Shown here piece after piece: positions 52,577 through 61,357 of a DNA stretch of 64,000 nt. Made by a program: the position numbers and the translations under genes. Source of the DNA: Streptomyces viridochromogenes (GTDB lineage Bacteria; Actinomycetota; Actinomycetes; Streptomycetales; Streptomycetaceae); the NCBI RefSeq assembly GCF_001270495.1, contig NZ_LGUR01000205.1, forward strand, positions 1 to 64,000. The letters are read 5' to 3'. The notes under the pieces were generated by a model. The model had not been told where the DNA came from and searched no databases. It saw only the letters and a program-made list of their open reading frames with translations. Position 1 is the stretch's first letter, and every line of letters starts with the position of its first letter.

Positions 52577-53653
52577 ATGAGACGTTTCAACCTCGCCGTC
52601 CTGGCGGCGGTGACGCTGAGCACCGGCCTGTCCGCCGTACCGGCCCAGGCGCACGGGTCGTACGACGGCCGGCGCCCCCTCGGCCTCGCCGACTGCACCG
52701 CCACCGCCTGCCACTTCGACGTCCCGCCCGGCACGTACGACGTGAAGGTCCTCCTCGGCGGCGAGGCCGCGTCCAGCACGAGCGTCACCGGCGAGACGCG
52801 CCGCGCCCTGCTCCCCGAGACGGCCGCCCCGGCCGGCGAGCGTGTCTCCCGCAGCTTCACCGTGAACGTCCGCACGCCGGAGGGCGAGCCGACGGGCCCC
52901 GCAGGGACCCCCGGCCTGGACCTCGTCCTCGGCGGCTCGGCGCCCGCACTCGCCGACATCAGGGTCACCCCGGCCCGGCACTCCCGCCAGATCTTCCTCG
53001 TCGGTGACTCCACGGTCTGCGACCAGCCCGGCGACCCGTACTCCGGCTGGGGCCAGCAGCTGCCGCAGTACCTCCGCAAGGGCGTGTCCGTCGCCAACTA
53101 CGCCGACTCCGGCGAGAGTACGGTCACCTACTTGGGGAACCCGCAGCTCTGGGCCACCGTCCAGCCGCAGATCCGCCGCGGCGACCTGGTCCTGATCCAG
53201 CTCGCCCACAACGACAAGACGACCGACGAGGCGACGTACCGCGCCAACCTGGAGGCGCTGGTGGCGGGCGTGCGCGAGAAGCGCGGCGAGCCCGTCCTCG
53301 TCACCCCGATCGTGCGCCGCTGGTTCAACGCCGACGGCACGCTCAACAACGGCACGGCCCTGCTGGTGAACGGCCTGGGCGTGGACCATCCGGCCGTCAT
53401 CCGCTCGATCGCCGCCGCCGAGGACGTCCCGCTGATCGACCTGACGGCGAAGACGAAGGCGGTGGTGGAGTCCCTGGGCGTCGAGGCATCCAAGGCGCTG
53501 TACCTCTACAACGAGAAGCGGGACAACACCCACACCTCGGTGCACGGCGCCACGGTGTACGCGGGCCTGGTCCGCGACGAACTCTTCGCTCAGCATCTGG
53601 TGCCAGGACCTGTCTTTCGGCCCGGCCCGACCTTGCCCGACGGCACCTCTTGA
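52577..53653 (+). CDS. rhamnogalacturonan acetylesterase-like SGNH hydrolase (CE12), C-terminus altered by a MITE
   Basis: The 358-aa secreted protein (signal LAVLAAVTLSTGLSAVPAQA) has an N-terminal galactose-binding-like domain (~25-130) and an SGNH domain. Ser145 is in the GDS box of IFLVGDSTVCDQ, and NYADSGES and LAHNDKT give blocks II and III. Asp316 and His319 (DNTHTSVHG) match the catalytic D-x-x-H of rhamnogalacturonan acetylesterases. It would remove acetyl groups ahead of the PL4 lyase. The last 16 residues (PGPVFRPGPTLPDGTS) are encoded by a MITE; removing it restores QHLVRVG and a stop. Catalytic residues are untouched. Confidence 0.9.
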   Translation: MRRFNLAVLAAVTLSTGLSAVPAQAHGSYDGRRPLGLADCTATACHFDVPPGTYDVKVLLGGEAASSTSVTGETRRALLPETAAPAGERVSRSFTVNVRTPEGEPTGPAGTPGLDLVLGGSAPALADIRVTPARHSRQIFLVGDSTVCDQPGDPYSGWGQQLPQYLRKGVSVANYADSGESTVTYLGNPQLWATVQPQIRRGDLVLIQLAHNDKTTDEATYRANLEALVAGVREKRGEPVLVTPIVRRWFNADGTLNNGTALLVNGLGVDHPAVIRSIAAAEDVPLIDLTAKTKAVVESLGVEASKALYLYNEKRDNTHTSVHGATVYAGLVRDELFAQHLVPGPVFRPGPTLPDGTS

Positions 53654-53799
53654 ACCAGGGTGAGCGGGGTCTGGTGCGCGTAGCTGCAAGGCGGAGGAGG
53701 GAGTCGACGCGATGGGGGAGTCGGCGACCGACGACAAACGCGGCAGATGTGCGTGCCAGACCCCGCGACCAGGGCTGGGCCGAAAGACAGGCCCTGGGC
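53603..53799. mobile_element. ~197-bp MITE with 26-bp terminal inverted repeats
   Basis: Left end CCAGGACCTGTCTTTCGGCC... (53603-53628) and right end ...GGCCGAAAGACAGGCCCTGG (53772-53797) are 26-bp inverted repeats with two mismatches. CTGGTG flanks both sides (53597-53602 and 53800-53805), a likely target duplication, with two extra bases GC after the right repeat. The interior has no gene. The ends resemble those of Streptomyces IS5-like elements by memory. Confidence 0.8.
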
Positions 53800-53886
53800 C
53801 TGGTGCGGGTGGGATGAACCCCTGGGGCGTTCCGACCGGAACCGGGGCGCCCCAGGTCTGAACCAAGCCGGCGAGAAAGAGAACCG

Positions 53887-55593
53887 ATGCACCTGCCTCC
53901 GGATGACCGCACGCTGAGCCCGCGCACCGGCTACACCCGCGCCCACTGGGAGGCGGCCGCCGACGCCCTGCTCGGCGCGGTCGAGCCGTACGCCACCGAG
54001 GACCGCGCCCTCTACCACTTCCCCGGCGACCGTCAGAGCTGGTCGGGCCGCCTCTCCGACGGCTTGGAGGGCTACGCCCGTACGCTCCTCCTCGCGGCGT
54101 TCCGCCGGGACGAGACGGCGTTGGAGCGCTACGCCGACGGCCTCGCGGCCGGCGTGTGCGGCGTCTGGCCCCGCATCGAGGACCGGAGCCAGCCGCTGGT
54201 CGAGGCCGCGTCGATCGCCCTCGCCCTGCGGCTGACCCGGCCGCTGCTGTGGGACCGGCTGGACGACGCGGTACGGCAGCGGGCGGCGGCCTGGCTCGGG
54301 GACGGGCTGACCGCCGAGGCATGGCCCTGCAACTGGGAGCTCTTCCCGGTGACGGTGGGCGGCTTCCTCCAGGAGGTCGGGTACCAGGCCGAGGAGTCCC
54401 GCAAGGCGATCGACCGGGGCCTTGAGCGCATCGAGCAGTGGTACGTCGGCGGCGGCTGGTACACGGACGGCGACGGCCGGAAGTTCGACTACTACAACGG
54501 CTGGGCCATGCACCTCTACCCGGTGCTGCACGCCTGGCTGGCCCAGGACGAACGGCTCCTCGACCTGTACGGCGGCCGGCTCTCCCGGCACCTGGAGGAC
54601 TATGCCCGCCTGTTCGGCGGCGACGGCGCCCCCCTGCACCAGGGCCGCTCCCTCACCTACCGTTTCGCGACCACGGCCCCCCTGTGGCTCGGCGCCCTCA
54701 CCGGCCGTACGCCGCTCACCGCGGGAGAGACCCGGCGGCTGTCCTCCGGCGCGCTGAAGTACTTCCTGGAGCGGGGCGCCGTGGACGGGCGCGGCCTGCT
54801 GACCCTCGGCTGGCACGGCCCGGACGAGGCCGTCCTGCAGGGCTATTCGGGCCCCGCCTCCCCGTACTGGGCGAGCAAGGGCTTCCTCGGCCTGCTCCTC
54901 CCGGCCGACCACGAGGTGTGGACGGCGGCGGAGGAACCCGCCCCCGTCGAGCGCGCGGACGCGGTCACCGCCGTCGCCGCCCCCAACTGGCTTCTCCAGT
55001 CCACGCGTTCCGACGGCCTGGTCCGCCTCCACAACCACGGCAGCGAGGACGTCCGCTACGACCCGTACTACACGCGCCTCGCCTACTCGACGGTGACGGC
55101 GCCCGCCCCCACGTACGACAACAGCGTGATCGTCGGCGACGATCCGAGCCGCACGGACATCGTGCCGCTGGGGGTGGGGGAGGGCTGGGCGGCTTCCCGG
55201 CACTCGGTCGGCGACGGGATCCGGGTCGGCAGTGTGGTGCTGGCCGAGGGTGCGGTGGAGGTGCGCGTCCATCGGGTCGTGGGCGCGGCTCCCGGGACGG
55301 CGGTGCGGGTGACGGGGTGGGCGGCGGGCGAAGGCTGCCGGTCCGAACTCGCGCCCGTGCACGGCCTGTTGGGGGACTCGGAGCTGACGGGCGCGACGGA
55401 GGACGGCCCCACGGTGTTCGTCGCCCTCGCCCGCCTCACCGCCGAAGCGGACCCCGCACCCCTTCACGAGCTGGTGTCCGTGCGGGTGGCGGAGACCGGT
55501 GAGATCCGCGTCCGCTGGAGCACGGGGCGCGAGGTGCGGGTCCGGTTCGCGGGAGAGGGCGACCAAGTGGACGTCAGGGCTTCAGACGAGTGA
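53887..55593 (+). CDS. DUF2264 (GH154-like) protein
   Basis: The 568-aa protein, without a clear signal peptide, matches the DUF2264 family: FPGDRQSWSGRLSDGLEGYA, CNWELFPVTVGGFLQEVGY, WYTDGDGRKFDYYNGWAMHL and GALKYFLERGAVDGRGLLTL, then a beta-rich C-terminal part (~380-568). DUF2264 proteins have been placed in family GH154, with glucuronidase activity on arabinogalactan reported for a Bacteroides member; this is from memory. A cytoplasmic uronidase of imported fragments would fit here. It follows the MITE by about 90 bp, and the operator candidate is at 52.5 kb before the acetylesterase. Confidence 0.83.
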   Translation: MHLPPDDRTLSPRTGYTRAHWEAAADALLGAVEPYATEDRALYHFPGDRQSWSGRLSDGLEGYARTLLLAAFRRDETALERYADGLAAGVCGVWPRIEDRSQPLVEAASIALALRLTRPLLWDRLDDAVRQRAAAWLGDGLTAEAWPCNWELFPVTVGGFLQEVGYQAEESRKAIDRGLERIEQWYVGGGWYTDGDGRKFDYYNGWAMHLYPVLHAWLAQDERLLDLYGGRLSRHLEDYARLFGGDGAPLHQGRSLTYRFATTAPLWLGALTGRTPLTAGETRRLSSGALKYFLERGAVDGRGLLTLGWHGPDEAVLQGYSGPASPYWASKGFLGLLLPADHEVWTAAEEPAPVERADAVTAVAAPNWLLQSTRSDGLVRLHNHGSEDVRYDPYYTRLAYSTVTAPAPTYDNSVIVGDDPSRTDIVPLGVGEGWAASRHSVGDGIRVGSVVLAEGAVEVRVHRVVGAAPGTAVRVTGWAAGEGCRSELAPVHGLLGDSELTGATEDGPTVFVALARLTAEADPAPLHELVSVRVAETGEIRVRWSTGREVRVRFAGEGDQVDVRASDE

Positions 55594-56998
55594 TCTGCAG
55601 AGTCGTCGTAGTGGGCGACGCACCGGTGAGGGGCGTCGCGTACGACGGCTTGACCGGCACGGACGCCCAGACCAGCGTGGAGTCCTTCTGGACCGCGATG
55701 TCCCCGGTGATCCGGGTGCCGACGACCTTCGTGGCGCTCTGGAACCTGCCGTTCCAGTCGATGAGCCGGAAGCTCGTGCCCGCGAACGTCCCGGTGCAGG
55801 TGCCGTTCTCGCACTCGGCGTTCTTCAGGGACTCCCAGGACAGCAGCAGCCGGTCCTTGCCGTACGGGGCGAGGCGGACGTTGACGTGCTCCGTGCCCTT
55901 GGTGTCGGACAGGCGGATCGCCTTTCCGGGCCCGGAGCTGCGGTTCTTGAGGAAGGCCACCGCCACCTGGTGGGTGCCGGTCATGGGCGTGACCGTCCAG
56001 CCGCGCCCGCTGGAGTCCGCCGGGTTCTTCTTGGCGGAGGCGGCGCCTCGGGAGGCGAAGGCGGTGGCGTAGCGGCCGGTGGAGGACTTCACGAGGTCGC
56101 CGGTCCGGCCCGGGTAGGTGCCGCCGCAGTAGCCCGCCCAGCACTGCTCACGCTGGACGACCGGGGCGTTGTCCGGTGCGCCGATCCCCGTCGACACGAA
56201 CAGGCCCGAGCGCCAGTCGTCGAAGCAGAGGGAGGTGAAGGCGCCCGTCTTCTCGGGGTGGAGGGCGATGCCCTCGTTGTGGCTGCACCCCCAGCTCCAG
56301 CCGCCGCTGAGCTTGGCGCCCTTGGCGCTGACGTACGACAGCTTGTCGCCGAAGTGCCCGTCGGCGAAGCCGCCCGCGCCGTGCACGACGAAGTACGCGC
56401 CGTACTTGGTGCCGTTCCAGGTGAGCTGGCCGTCCAGCGTCGGGGATGTGTCGTTCGTGGCGGTGCCGGTCAGCTTGGTGCGGAAGGTCTGCTTGCCGTT
56501 CGTGTAGCGCACGATGGCGGCGGCCGTCTCCTTCCACTTGTTGGTGTCGGCGACCCGGGTGAGCAGCGCGAAGCCGTCGTTGTGCGCGACGAGGCCGCCG
56601 ACCTCCTTGGTGCCCTTGACGACCGTGTCCGTGCCCGAGCGCTTGCCGGCCGCGGTCAGCGGGGTGACGTGGACGCCGTCCGCCGCGGGCCAGGCGACGC
56701 GCAGGGTGCCGTTCGGGGCGACGGCCGTGGCCGTGCGCGTCCACTCGCGGGTGTTGTTGTAGCCGGCGGACAGGTAGGGGAACTTGGCCGGCAGGCTCAC
56801 CGCGGTGGACTTGGGCGTGAGGTCGGGGGACGTGCTCGGCGCGGCGCCGGCGGTGGCGTACCAGGCTCCGACCAGGGCGGCGGTGGCGGCGAGGCCCGCG
56901 ACGAGGGGCTTGCGGGCGGCACGGGACCGGCGATGGCCGGGCGCTCCGGAGGCGGGCGGGGGTGTCGACGGGGAAGTCGAGTGTCTTGCGGAAGTCAT
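55574..56998 (-). CDS. membrane-anchored extracellular protein of unknown function
   Basis: The 474-aa protein has a Pro/Ser-rich cytoplasmic start, a signal-anchor (KPLVAGLAATAALVGAWYAT), and an extracellular part with repeated blade-like strands (TLRVAWPAADGVHVTPLTAA, RLLLSWESLKNAECENGTC, YAAFFVV-like GAYFVVHGAGGF). This suggests a beta-propeller. Cys residues in WGCSHNEG, SLCFDDW and QCWAGYCGGTY may form disulfides. No enzyme signature is seen. Its 3' end overlaps the GH154-like gene by 20 bp in convergent orientation. Confidence 0.78.
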   Translation of the reverse strand: MTSARHSTSPSTPPPASGAPGHRRSRAARKPLVAGLAATAALVGAWYATAGAAPSTSPDLTPKSTAVSLPAKFPYLSAGYNNTREWTRTATAVAPNGTLRVAWPAADGVHVTPLTAAGKRSGTDTVVKGTKEVGGLVAHNDGFALLTRVADTNKWKETAAAIVRYTNGKQTFRTKLTGTATNDTSPTLDGQLTWNGTKYGAYFVVHGAGGFADGHFGDKLSYVSAKGAKLSGGWSWGCSHNEGIALHPEKTGAFTSLCFDDWRSGLFVSTGIGAPDNAPVVQREQCWAGYCGGTYPGRTGDLVKSSTGRYATAFASRGAASAKKNPADSSGRGWTVTPMTGTHQVAVAFLKNRSSGPGKAIRLSDTKGTEHVNVRLAPYGKDRLLLSWESLKNAECENGTCTGTFAGTSFRLIDWNGRFQSATKVVGTRITGDIAVQKDSTLVWASVPVKPSYATPLTGASPTTTTLQITRLKP

Positions 56999-57102
56999 GC
57001 CCTGCGGTCGCCGCCGGGACACGCCAGGTTGCTGAAGGTTCAAGAGCGTGGTCCAGATCACTTCGGCCGGCACCGAAACGACGTGCGCCTAGCGTCTCGG
57101 GC

Positions 57103-57594
57103 ATGACCGAAACCGTCCGTCAGGCCCCCTCCACCGCCGTCACCGGCATGGTCGACCACGTCCTCACCCTCGCCGCGACCTGGCCTGACTGGGACGGCCG
57201 CCTCGCCCATGTCGACGACCGTGTCTACACCCCGCACAAGGCGGTCCGGCGCGTCGCCGATCACCTCATCGACCATCTGGCCGAGCTGGAGGCCAGGCTC
57301 GCGGGCGAGGAGCCCCGGCCCGACCGCTGGCACGCGTCCACCGTCACCACCGAGGCGGACCTCGCGCCCTTCACCGTGGAGGACCTGGACGAGGCACGCA
57401 GCCGGCTGACCCGCCTCGCCCGTATCTGGGCGAACCGACTCGACGCCCTCAGTGAGGACCAGCTGGACCACTCGCCCGGCGTCGGCTGGAGCTTCCGCGA
57501 ACTCGCCCGGCACCTGGCGGGATCGACGTACTACGCCGACGCCGTAGGAGACCTCTCGCCGGCCGCCGCCGTGCCGGAGGAGGGCCGCTCATGA
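57103..57594 (+). CDS. DinB/maleylpyruvate isomerase-like four-helix protein
   Basis: The 163-aa protein is helical, with HKAVRRVADHLIDHLAELEA and FRELARHLAGSTYYADAV, which resemble the metal-binding His positions of DinB-like proteins. Its stop overlaps the next gene's start (ATGA), so the two are co-translated. TAGCGT is 7 nt upstream of the ATG with no Shine-Dalgarno site, suggesting a leaderless mRNA. Thiol-dependent S-transferase or isomerase activity is known for some relatives, but not shown here. Confidence 0.8.
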   Translation: MTETVRQAPSTAVTGMVDHVLTLAATWPDWDGRLAHVDDRVYTPHKAVRRVADHLIDHLAELEARLAGEEPRPDRWHASTVTTEADLAPFTVEDLDEARSRLTRLARIWANRLDALSEDQLDHSPGVGWSFRELARHLAGSTYYADAVGDLSPAAAVPEEGRS

Positions 57595-58370
57595 CCGAGT
57601 TCGCCGGACTCCACCATGGCGACGAGCCTCTGCTCCTCCCCAACGCCTGGGACCACGCCTCGGCGAGAGCACTCGCCGACCAGGGCTTTCGCGCGATCGG
57701 CACGACCAGCCTCGGTGTCGCCGCGGCCGCCGGCCTGCCCGACGGGACGTCGGACACACGTGACGAGACCCTCCGGCTCGCGCTCGCCCTCGGCTCCGAT
57801 CCGTACCTTCTCTCCGTCGACGCGGAGGACGGCTACAGCGAGGACCCCGACGAGGTGGGGGAGTTCGCCCGGGAGCTCGCGGCCGTAGGCGCCGTCGGTG
57901 TCAATCTGGAGGACGGTCTCGGCTCCGTCGCGCTGCACGCCGCGAAGATCGAAGCCGTCAGGTCGGCGGCACCCGGCCTCTTCGTCAACGCCCGCACCGA
58001 CACGTACTGGCTGGGTGACGGAGAGGGCACGCTCGACCGTCTCGACGCGTATCAACAGGCCGGCGCCGACGGTGTGTTCGTGCCGGGTCTCACCGAACCC
58101 CGGGAGATCGACGCGCTGGTGAAGCGACTGGACGTGCCCCTGAACGTCCTCTACTCGCCGGCCGGCCCCACCGTCCCCCACCTCGCCGACCTCGGCGTCC
58201 GTCGCGTCAGCCTCGGCTCGCTGCTCTACCGGCGGGCGCTGGGCGCGGCGCTGGAGGCCGTCGCGGAGATCAGGCAAGGACGTGCGCCGGGCGGAACCGT
58301 CCCGTCGTACGACGCCGTGGACGCGCTCAGCCGCCGAGGAGGGGACACGGCGCGCTCCCGGTCAGCCTGA
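57591..58370 (+). CDS. isocitrate lyase/PEP mutase superfamily protein
   Basis: The 259-aa protein has the TIM-barrel pattern LLPNAWDHASARALADQGF, IGTTSLGVAAAAGLPDG, LSVDAEDGYSEDPDEV (metal-binding Asp/Glu), VNLEDG and NARTDTYW. Related enzymes are 2-methylisocitrate lyase, PEP mutase and oxaloacetate decarboxylase; this one lacks the KKCGH loop of isocitrate lyases, so the substrate is unclear. It is translationally coupled to the DinB-like gene and its end overlaps the convergent TetR gene by 9 bp. Confidence 0.9.
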   Translation: MTEFAGLHHGDEPLLLPNAWDHASARALADQGFRAIGTTSLGVAAAAGLPDGTSDTRDETLRLALALGSDPYLLSVDAEDGYSEDPDEVGEFARELAAVGAVGVNLEDGLGSVALHAAKIEAVRSAAPGLFVNARTDTYWLGDGEGTLDRLDAYQQAGADGVFVPGLTEPREIDALVKRLDVPLNVLYSPAGPTVPHLADLGVRRVSLGSLLYRRALGAALEAVAEIRQGRAPGGTVPSYDAVDALSRRGGDTARSRSA

Positions 58371-58964
58371 CACCCGGGGCGGCTGCCGGTCGGGCTCGTT
58401 GCGCGGCCAGTTCGCGAGGGCCACGTGCAGGGCGTCGACAGCACGCTCCCAGGACCTGGCCACCTCCCGGGGAGCGCCGAAGGCGCCGGTGGACTCCAGC
58501 GCGCAGTAGCCGTGAAAGGTGCTGCGCAGCAGGCGGACAGCGTCGGTCAGGTCGGGTTCGTCGAGGCCGTAGGCGCGGAGCATGCCGTAGGTGATCTCGG
58601 CGGTGCGGCGCATGGCGGGGGAGTCGGCGACGAGAGCCTGGTCGACCCGGGTCTGGGTCGCCGCGTAGCGGCCCGGGTGCTGGAGGGCGTACTCCCGGTA
58701 GGCGTCCGCGAAGGCGGCGAGGGCGTCCTTGCCGGCCCGTCCGGCGACGGCGGCGGCGATCCGGTCGATCATCTCGCCGCCGGCCAGCAGGGCGACCCGG
58801 GTCCGCAGGTCCTGAAGACTCCTGACGTGCGAGTACAGACTCGCGTCCCGCACCCCGAAGTGCCGGGCCAGCGCGGACAGGCTGACGTGCTCGAACCCGA
58901 CCTCGTCGGCGAGTTCGGCGGCGGCCGCGGCGAGGCGGTCGGCGGTGAGTCCTGCGCGGGCCAT
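58362..58964 (-). CDS. TetR-family transcriptional regulator
   Basis: The 200-aa protein has the TetR DNA-binding domain (FEHVSLSALARHFGVRDASL and YSHVRSLQDLRTRV) and a helical WHG-type C-terminal domain (TFHGYCALESTGAFG). GGAGG lies 10 nt before the ATG. It is convergent with the PEP mutase-type gene, so its target is not obvious; the upstream neighbour is the secreted phosphatase-fold gene. Confidence 0.9.
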   Translation of the reverse strand: MARAGLTADRLAAAAAELADEVGFEHVSLSALARHFGVRDASLYSHVRSLQDLRTRVALLAGGEMIDRIAAAVAGRAGKDALAAFADAYREYALQHPGRYAATQTRVDQALVADSPAMRRTAEITYGMLRAYGLDEPDLTDAVRLLRSTFHGYCALESTGAFGAPREVARSWERAVDALHVALANWPRNEPDRQPPRVSG

Positions 58965-59066
58965 GGGGCGGTGACCTCCGGATACGTACCTGGCCAGGGA
59001 CGCCTGGCCCCCTGGGAGCATCCTAGAGTGAGGCCGGTCAGCCGCCCGCCGCCCCGTCGGCGCCGG

Positions 59067-60386
59067 TCAGCCGATCGGCGCGTACAGCACTCCCAGCTTG
59101 TCGATCTCGTCACCGGCCCGTCCCGTGAACCCGACGATCTGCCGGCCGGACGGTGCCGTGAAGGTCGTCGTGTCCGAGGTCGCCGTACCGGCGGACAGCG
59201 TGCGGCCCTTGTCGGTGGTGAAGGCCGCCGAGAAGATCCGCGTACGGCCGTCCCTCTGGCCCTGCGTCAGCTTCACGGAGGTGAGGTGCTCGCCGGCGGC
59301 CAGTGTCAGGGACGTCGCCGTGCCGCCCGTACCGCCGTGGGTGAGGGTCGTGCCGCCGTCGTGCGTCAGGGACAGCCCGTCCAGGCGGGAGCCGCCGCGC
59401 AGGGTCAGGGTGCGCGGGGACACGGAGGCCGGCAGGTCGTCGGCGTCGTTGAAGGCCGTGCCGTGCGGGCCGCCGAAGAAGTCGCTCGCCGCGAGGGACG
59501 AGTTGAGGGTGTAGGAGAAGTCGACCGTGTGCGGGAAGTGGTCGGAGAGGTTGCCGCCCGCGGAGTCCAGGAACGACGCCCACTCGTTGTTGTAGCGGGT
59601 GGCGTCGAGTGTCAGGAGCCTGCTGCCGCGGTAGAGGACCTTGTCGACGACCTCGCAGCCGTTCGGCGGCGCCGTCGTCGGGCACACCAGCGCGTCCGCG
59701 CCCTGCGTCGGCCGCACGCCGCCCTTGACCAGCCGCACCCACGCGTCCGTCAGACCGTTCTCGTCGGCGAGGGTGCGGATGTTGTCGCCGCTGCGGGTGT
59801 ACCGGGTGTTGGTGTCCCCCATGACGATGACCGCGTTGCCGGCCGAGTTCGCCTGGATGAAGTCCGACAGCTGCTCGACGTTGGCGCGCCGCGCGGCCAG
59901 CGCGTCGTCCGTGGCGTCGGCGTTGGTGTGGACGTTGTAGAGGTCCACGAAGACGCCCTCGGCGAGCCGGACCCGGGCGAGCGAGAACCCCTTGGGGGTC
60001 AGGCAGTTGGTGCCGGTGCAGTTGTTCCACTTCACCCGCTGGAAGTCCTCGAAGGCGTAGTCCGAGAGCGTGTTGAGGCCGTCACCGAAGGGCACGCCGC
60101 CGCTGGTCGCGGTGCGGTACGGGTGGTTGTCGCCCGCGTACAGGGCCGCGTGGTAGTTGAAGTCCTCCTGGACGTTCACGATGTCGTACGCCGCCAGCCG
60201 CGGCGAGATCAACGGGGTGTTCGTCGCCGGATTGCCGGAACTCAGGCCCTCCGGAAGGCCCGCGACGTTGTACGTCAGCACATTGAAGGTGCCGGAGGCG
60301 GCGGCCGCCGCGGGCGTGCTGCCGGTGGCGGCGAGGCCGGTGACGGCGAGGGCGGCGGCCGCGAACGCGCCGAGGAGTCTTCTCAT
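59067..60386 (-). CDS. secreted endonuclease/exonuclease/phosphatase-fold protein with C-terminal lectin-like domain
   Basis: The 439-aa protein has a signal peptide (LLGAFAAAALAVTGLAATGS) and an EEP catalytic domain (~30-300): VLTYNVAGLP, IVNVQEDFNYHAALY with metal-binding Glu, VFVDLYNVHTNADAT, VIVMGDTNTRY with Asp-x-Asn, and the final SDHFPHTVDF with Asp-His. The last ~125 residues (RLDGLSLTHDGGTTLTHGGT, IFSAAFTTDKGRTLSAG) look like a jacalin-type lectin. Substrate could be nucleic acid, sphingomyelin-like lipid or inositol phosphates. Confidence 0.88.
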   Translation of the reverse strand: MRRLLGAFAAAALAVTGLAATGSTPAAAAASGTFNVLTYNVAGLPEGLSSGNPATNTPLISPRLAAYDIVNVQEDFNYHAALYAGDNHPYRTATSGGVPFGDGLNTLSDYAFEDFQRVKWNNCTGTNCLTPKGFSLARVRLAEGVFVDLYNVHTNADATDDALAARRANVEQLSDFIQANSAGNAVIVMGDTNTRYTRSGDNIRTLADENGLTDAWVRLVKGGVRPTQGADALVCPTTAPPNGCEVVDKVLYRGSRLLTLDATRYNNEWASFLDSAGGNLSDHFPHTVDFSYTLNSSLAASDFFGGPHGTAFNDADDLPASVSPRTLTLRGGSRLDGLSLTHDGGTTLTHGGTGGTATSLTLAAGEHLTSVKLTQGQRDGRTRIFSAAFTTDKGRTLSAGTATSDTTTFTAPSGRQIVGFTGRAGDEIDKLGVLYAPIG

Positions 60387-60546
60387 GGTGGGGGTGTCTC
60401 CGCTCAGGAAACGGCAGGGAAGATGAACGCTGTTCAGGTTCGACGGCAACCAGTGTGACGGGCAAGGGCGGTTGGGGAAACAGTGGGAGTCAGGGGAGTT
60501 GAACGCCTCCAGTGAGAAGGCCCCGCCCCGCCACCCGTAGCCACGG

Positions 60547-61356
60547 TCATCCGTTCACGCCCGCGTAGTGCCCCAACCCCCACCGCCACAGCCACCGTGC
60601 TCCCAGATACGCCAGCAGCCCCAGCAGGGGCGAGGACGCCGCCAGCCAGTACGGCACGGCCGTGTCGTGGCCCGTGAGGACCGCGGCGGGGAAGTACGCC
60701 ACGAAGGCGAGGGGGAGGGCGAAGGTGAGGAAGCCGCCGACCGCCTTGGGAAGCACGTTCAGGGGGTAGCTGCCGAAGGTGCCGAGGAGTTCCTCCAGCC
60801 AGCGCCCCCAGTAGTCCGCGGCGGGATAGCGCAGGCACGCCGAGGCCACCGCCGTGAACAGGGCCGCCTCCAGCAGCATCCCGCCGATCACCGCGGCGAT
60901 CAGATAGGAGACCCGGCCGGCCGACCAGTCCAGGGTGCTGCGGCTGAGCGCGCCCGCCATCAGGCCCGCCGCGACCGTCAGGTCACCGATCGCGTTGGTC
61001 GGGAAGTAGGCGAGCTGGACCTGGCGGTGCACCGGCATCGGGCGGAGGAGATAGATGTCGATCCTCCCCTCCTGGATCTGCCGGCCGATGAAGTGCGTAC
61101 GCCCCAGCAGGAGCACGAACAACCCGTGAGCGAGCATCCGGATCGCCGGGATCAGCAGTACGTCCGAGCTCTCCCAGCCGCCCATCCCGGTGAACCGCGC
61201 CAGCAGCACCGTCGCGAACACGATCACCGACATCTGCCAGATCGCGCCGATCGCGATGTTCAGCAGGAACTCGGTGCGGTACTCCATCGCGGCACGGATG
61301 TTGAGCAGCGAGATGCGCCACACGATGCGCAGGGACTTCACAGCCTTGACGGACAC
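60547..61356 (-). CDS. ABC-2 family transporter permease
   Basis: The 269-aa protein has six hydrophobic segments and the family segment IRMLAHGLFVLLLGRTHFIG and QEGRIDIYLLRPMPVHRQVQ. GGGAGG precedes the GTG start. It follows the other permease by one base, so the two are co-translated and likely form a heterodimeric export channel with the ATPase. The substrate is unknown; relatives in actinobacteria are often uncharacterised. Confidence 0.9.
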   Translation of the reverse strand: MSVKAVKSLRIVWRISLLNIRAAMEYRTEFLLNIAIGAIWQMSVIVFATVLLARFTGMGGWESSDVLLIPAIRMLAHGLFVLLLGRTHFIGRQIQEGRIDIYLLRPMPVHRQVQLAYFPTNAIGDLTVAAGLMAGALSRSTLDWSAGRVSYLIAAVIGGMLLEAALFTAVASACLRYPAADYWGRWLEELLGTFGSYPLNVLPKAVGGFLTFALPLAFVAYFPAAVLTGHDTAVPYWLAASSPLLGLLAYLGARWLWRWGLGHYAGVNG

Positions 61357-61357
61357 C

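Noticed and set aside
53654..53770. Possible short gene inside the MITE
   Set aside because: No frame has a start, ribosome site and protein-like composition; the element is non-coding.
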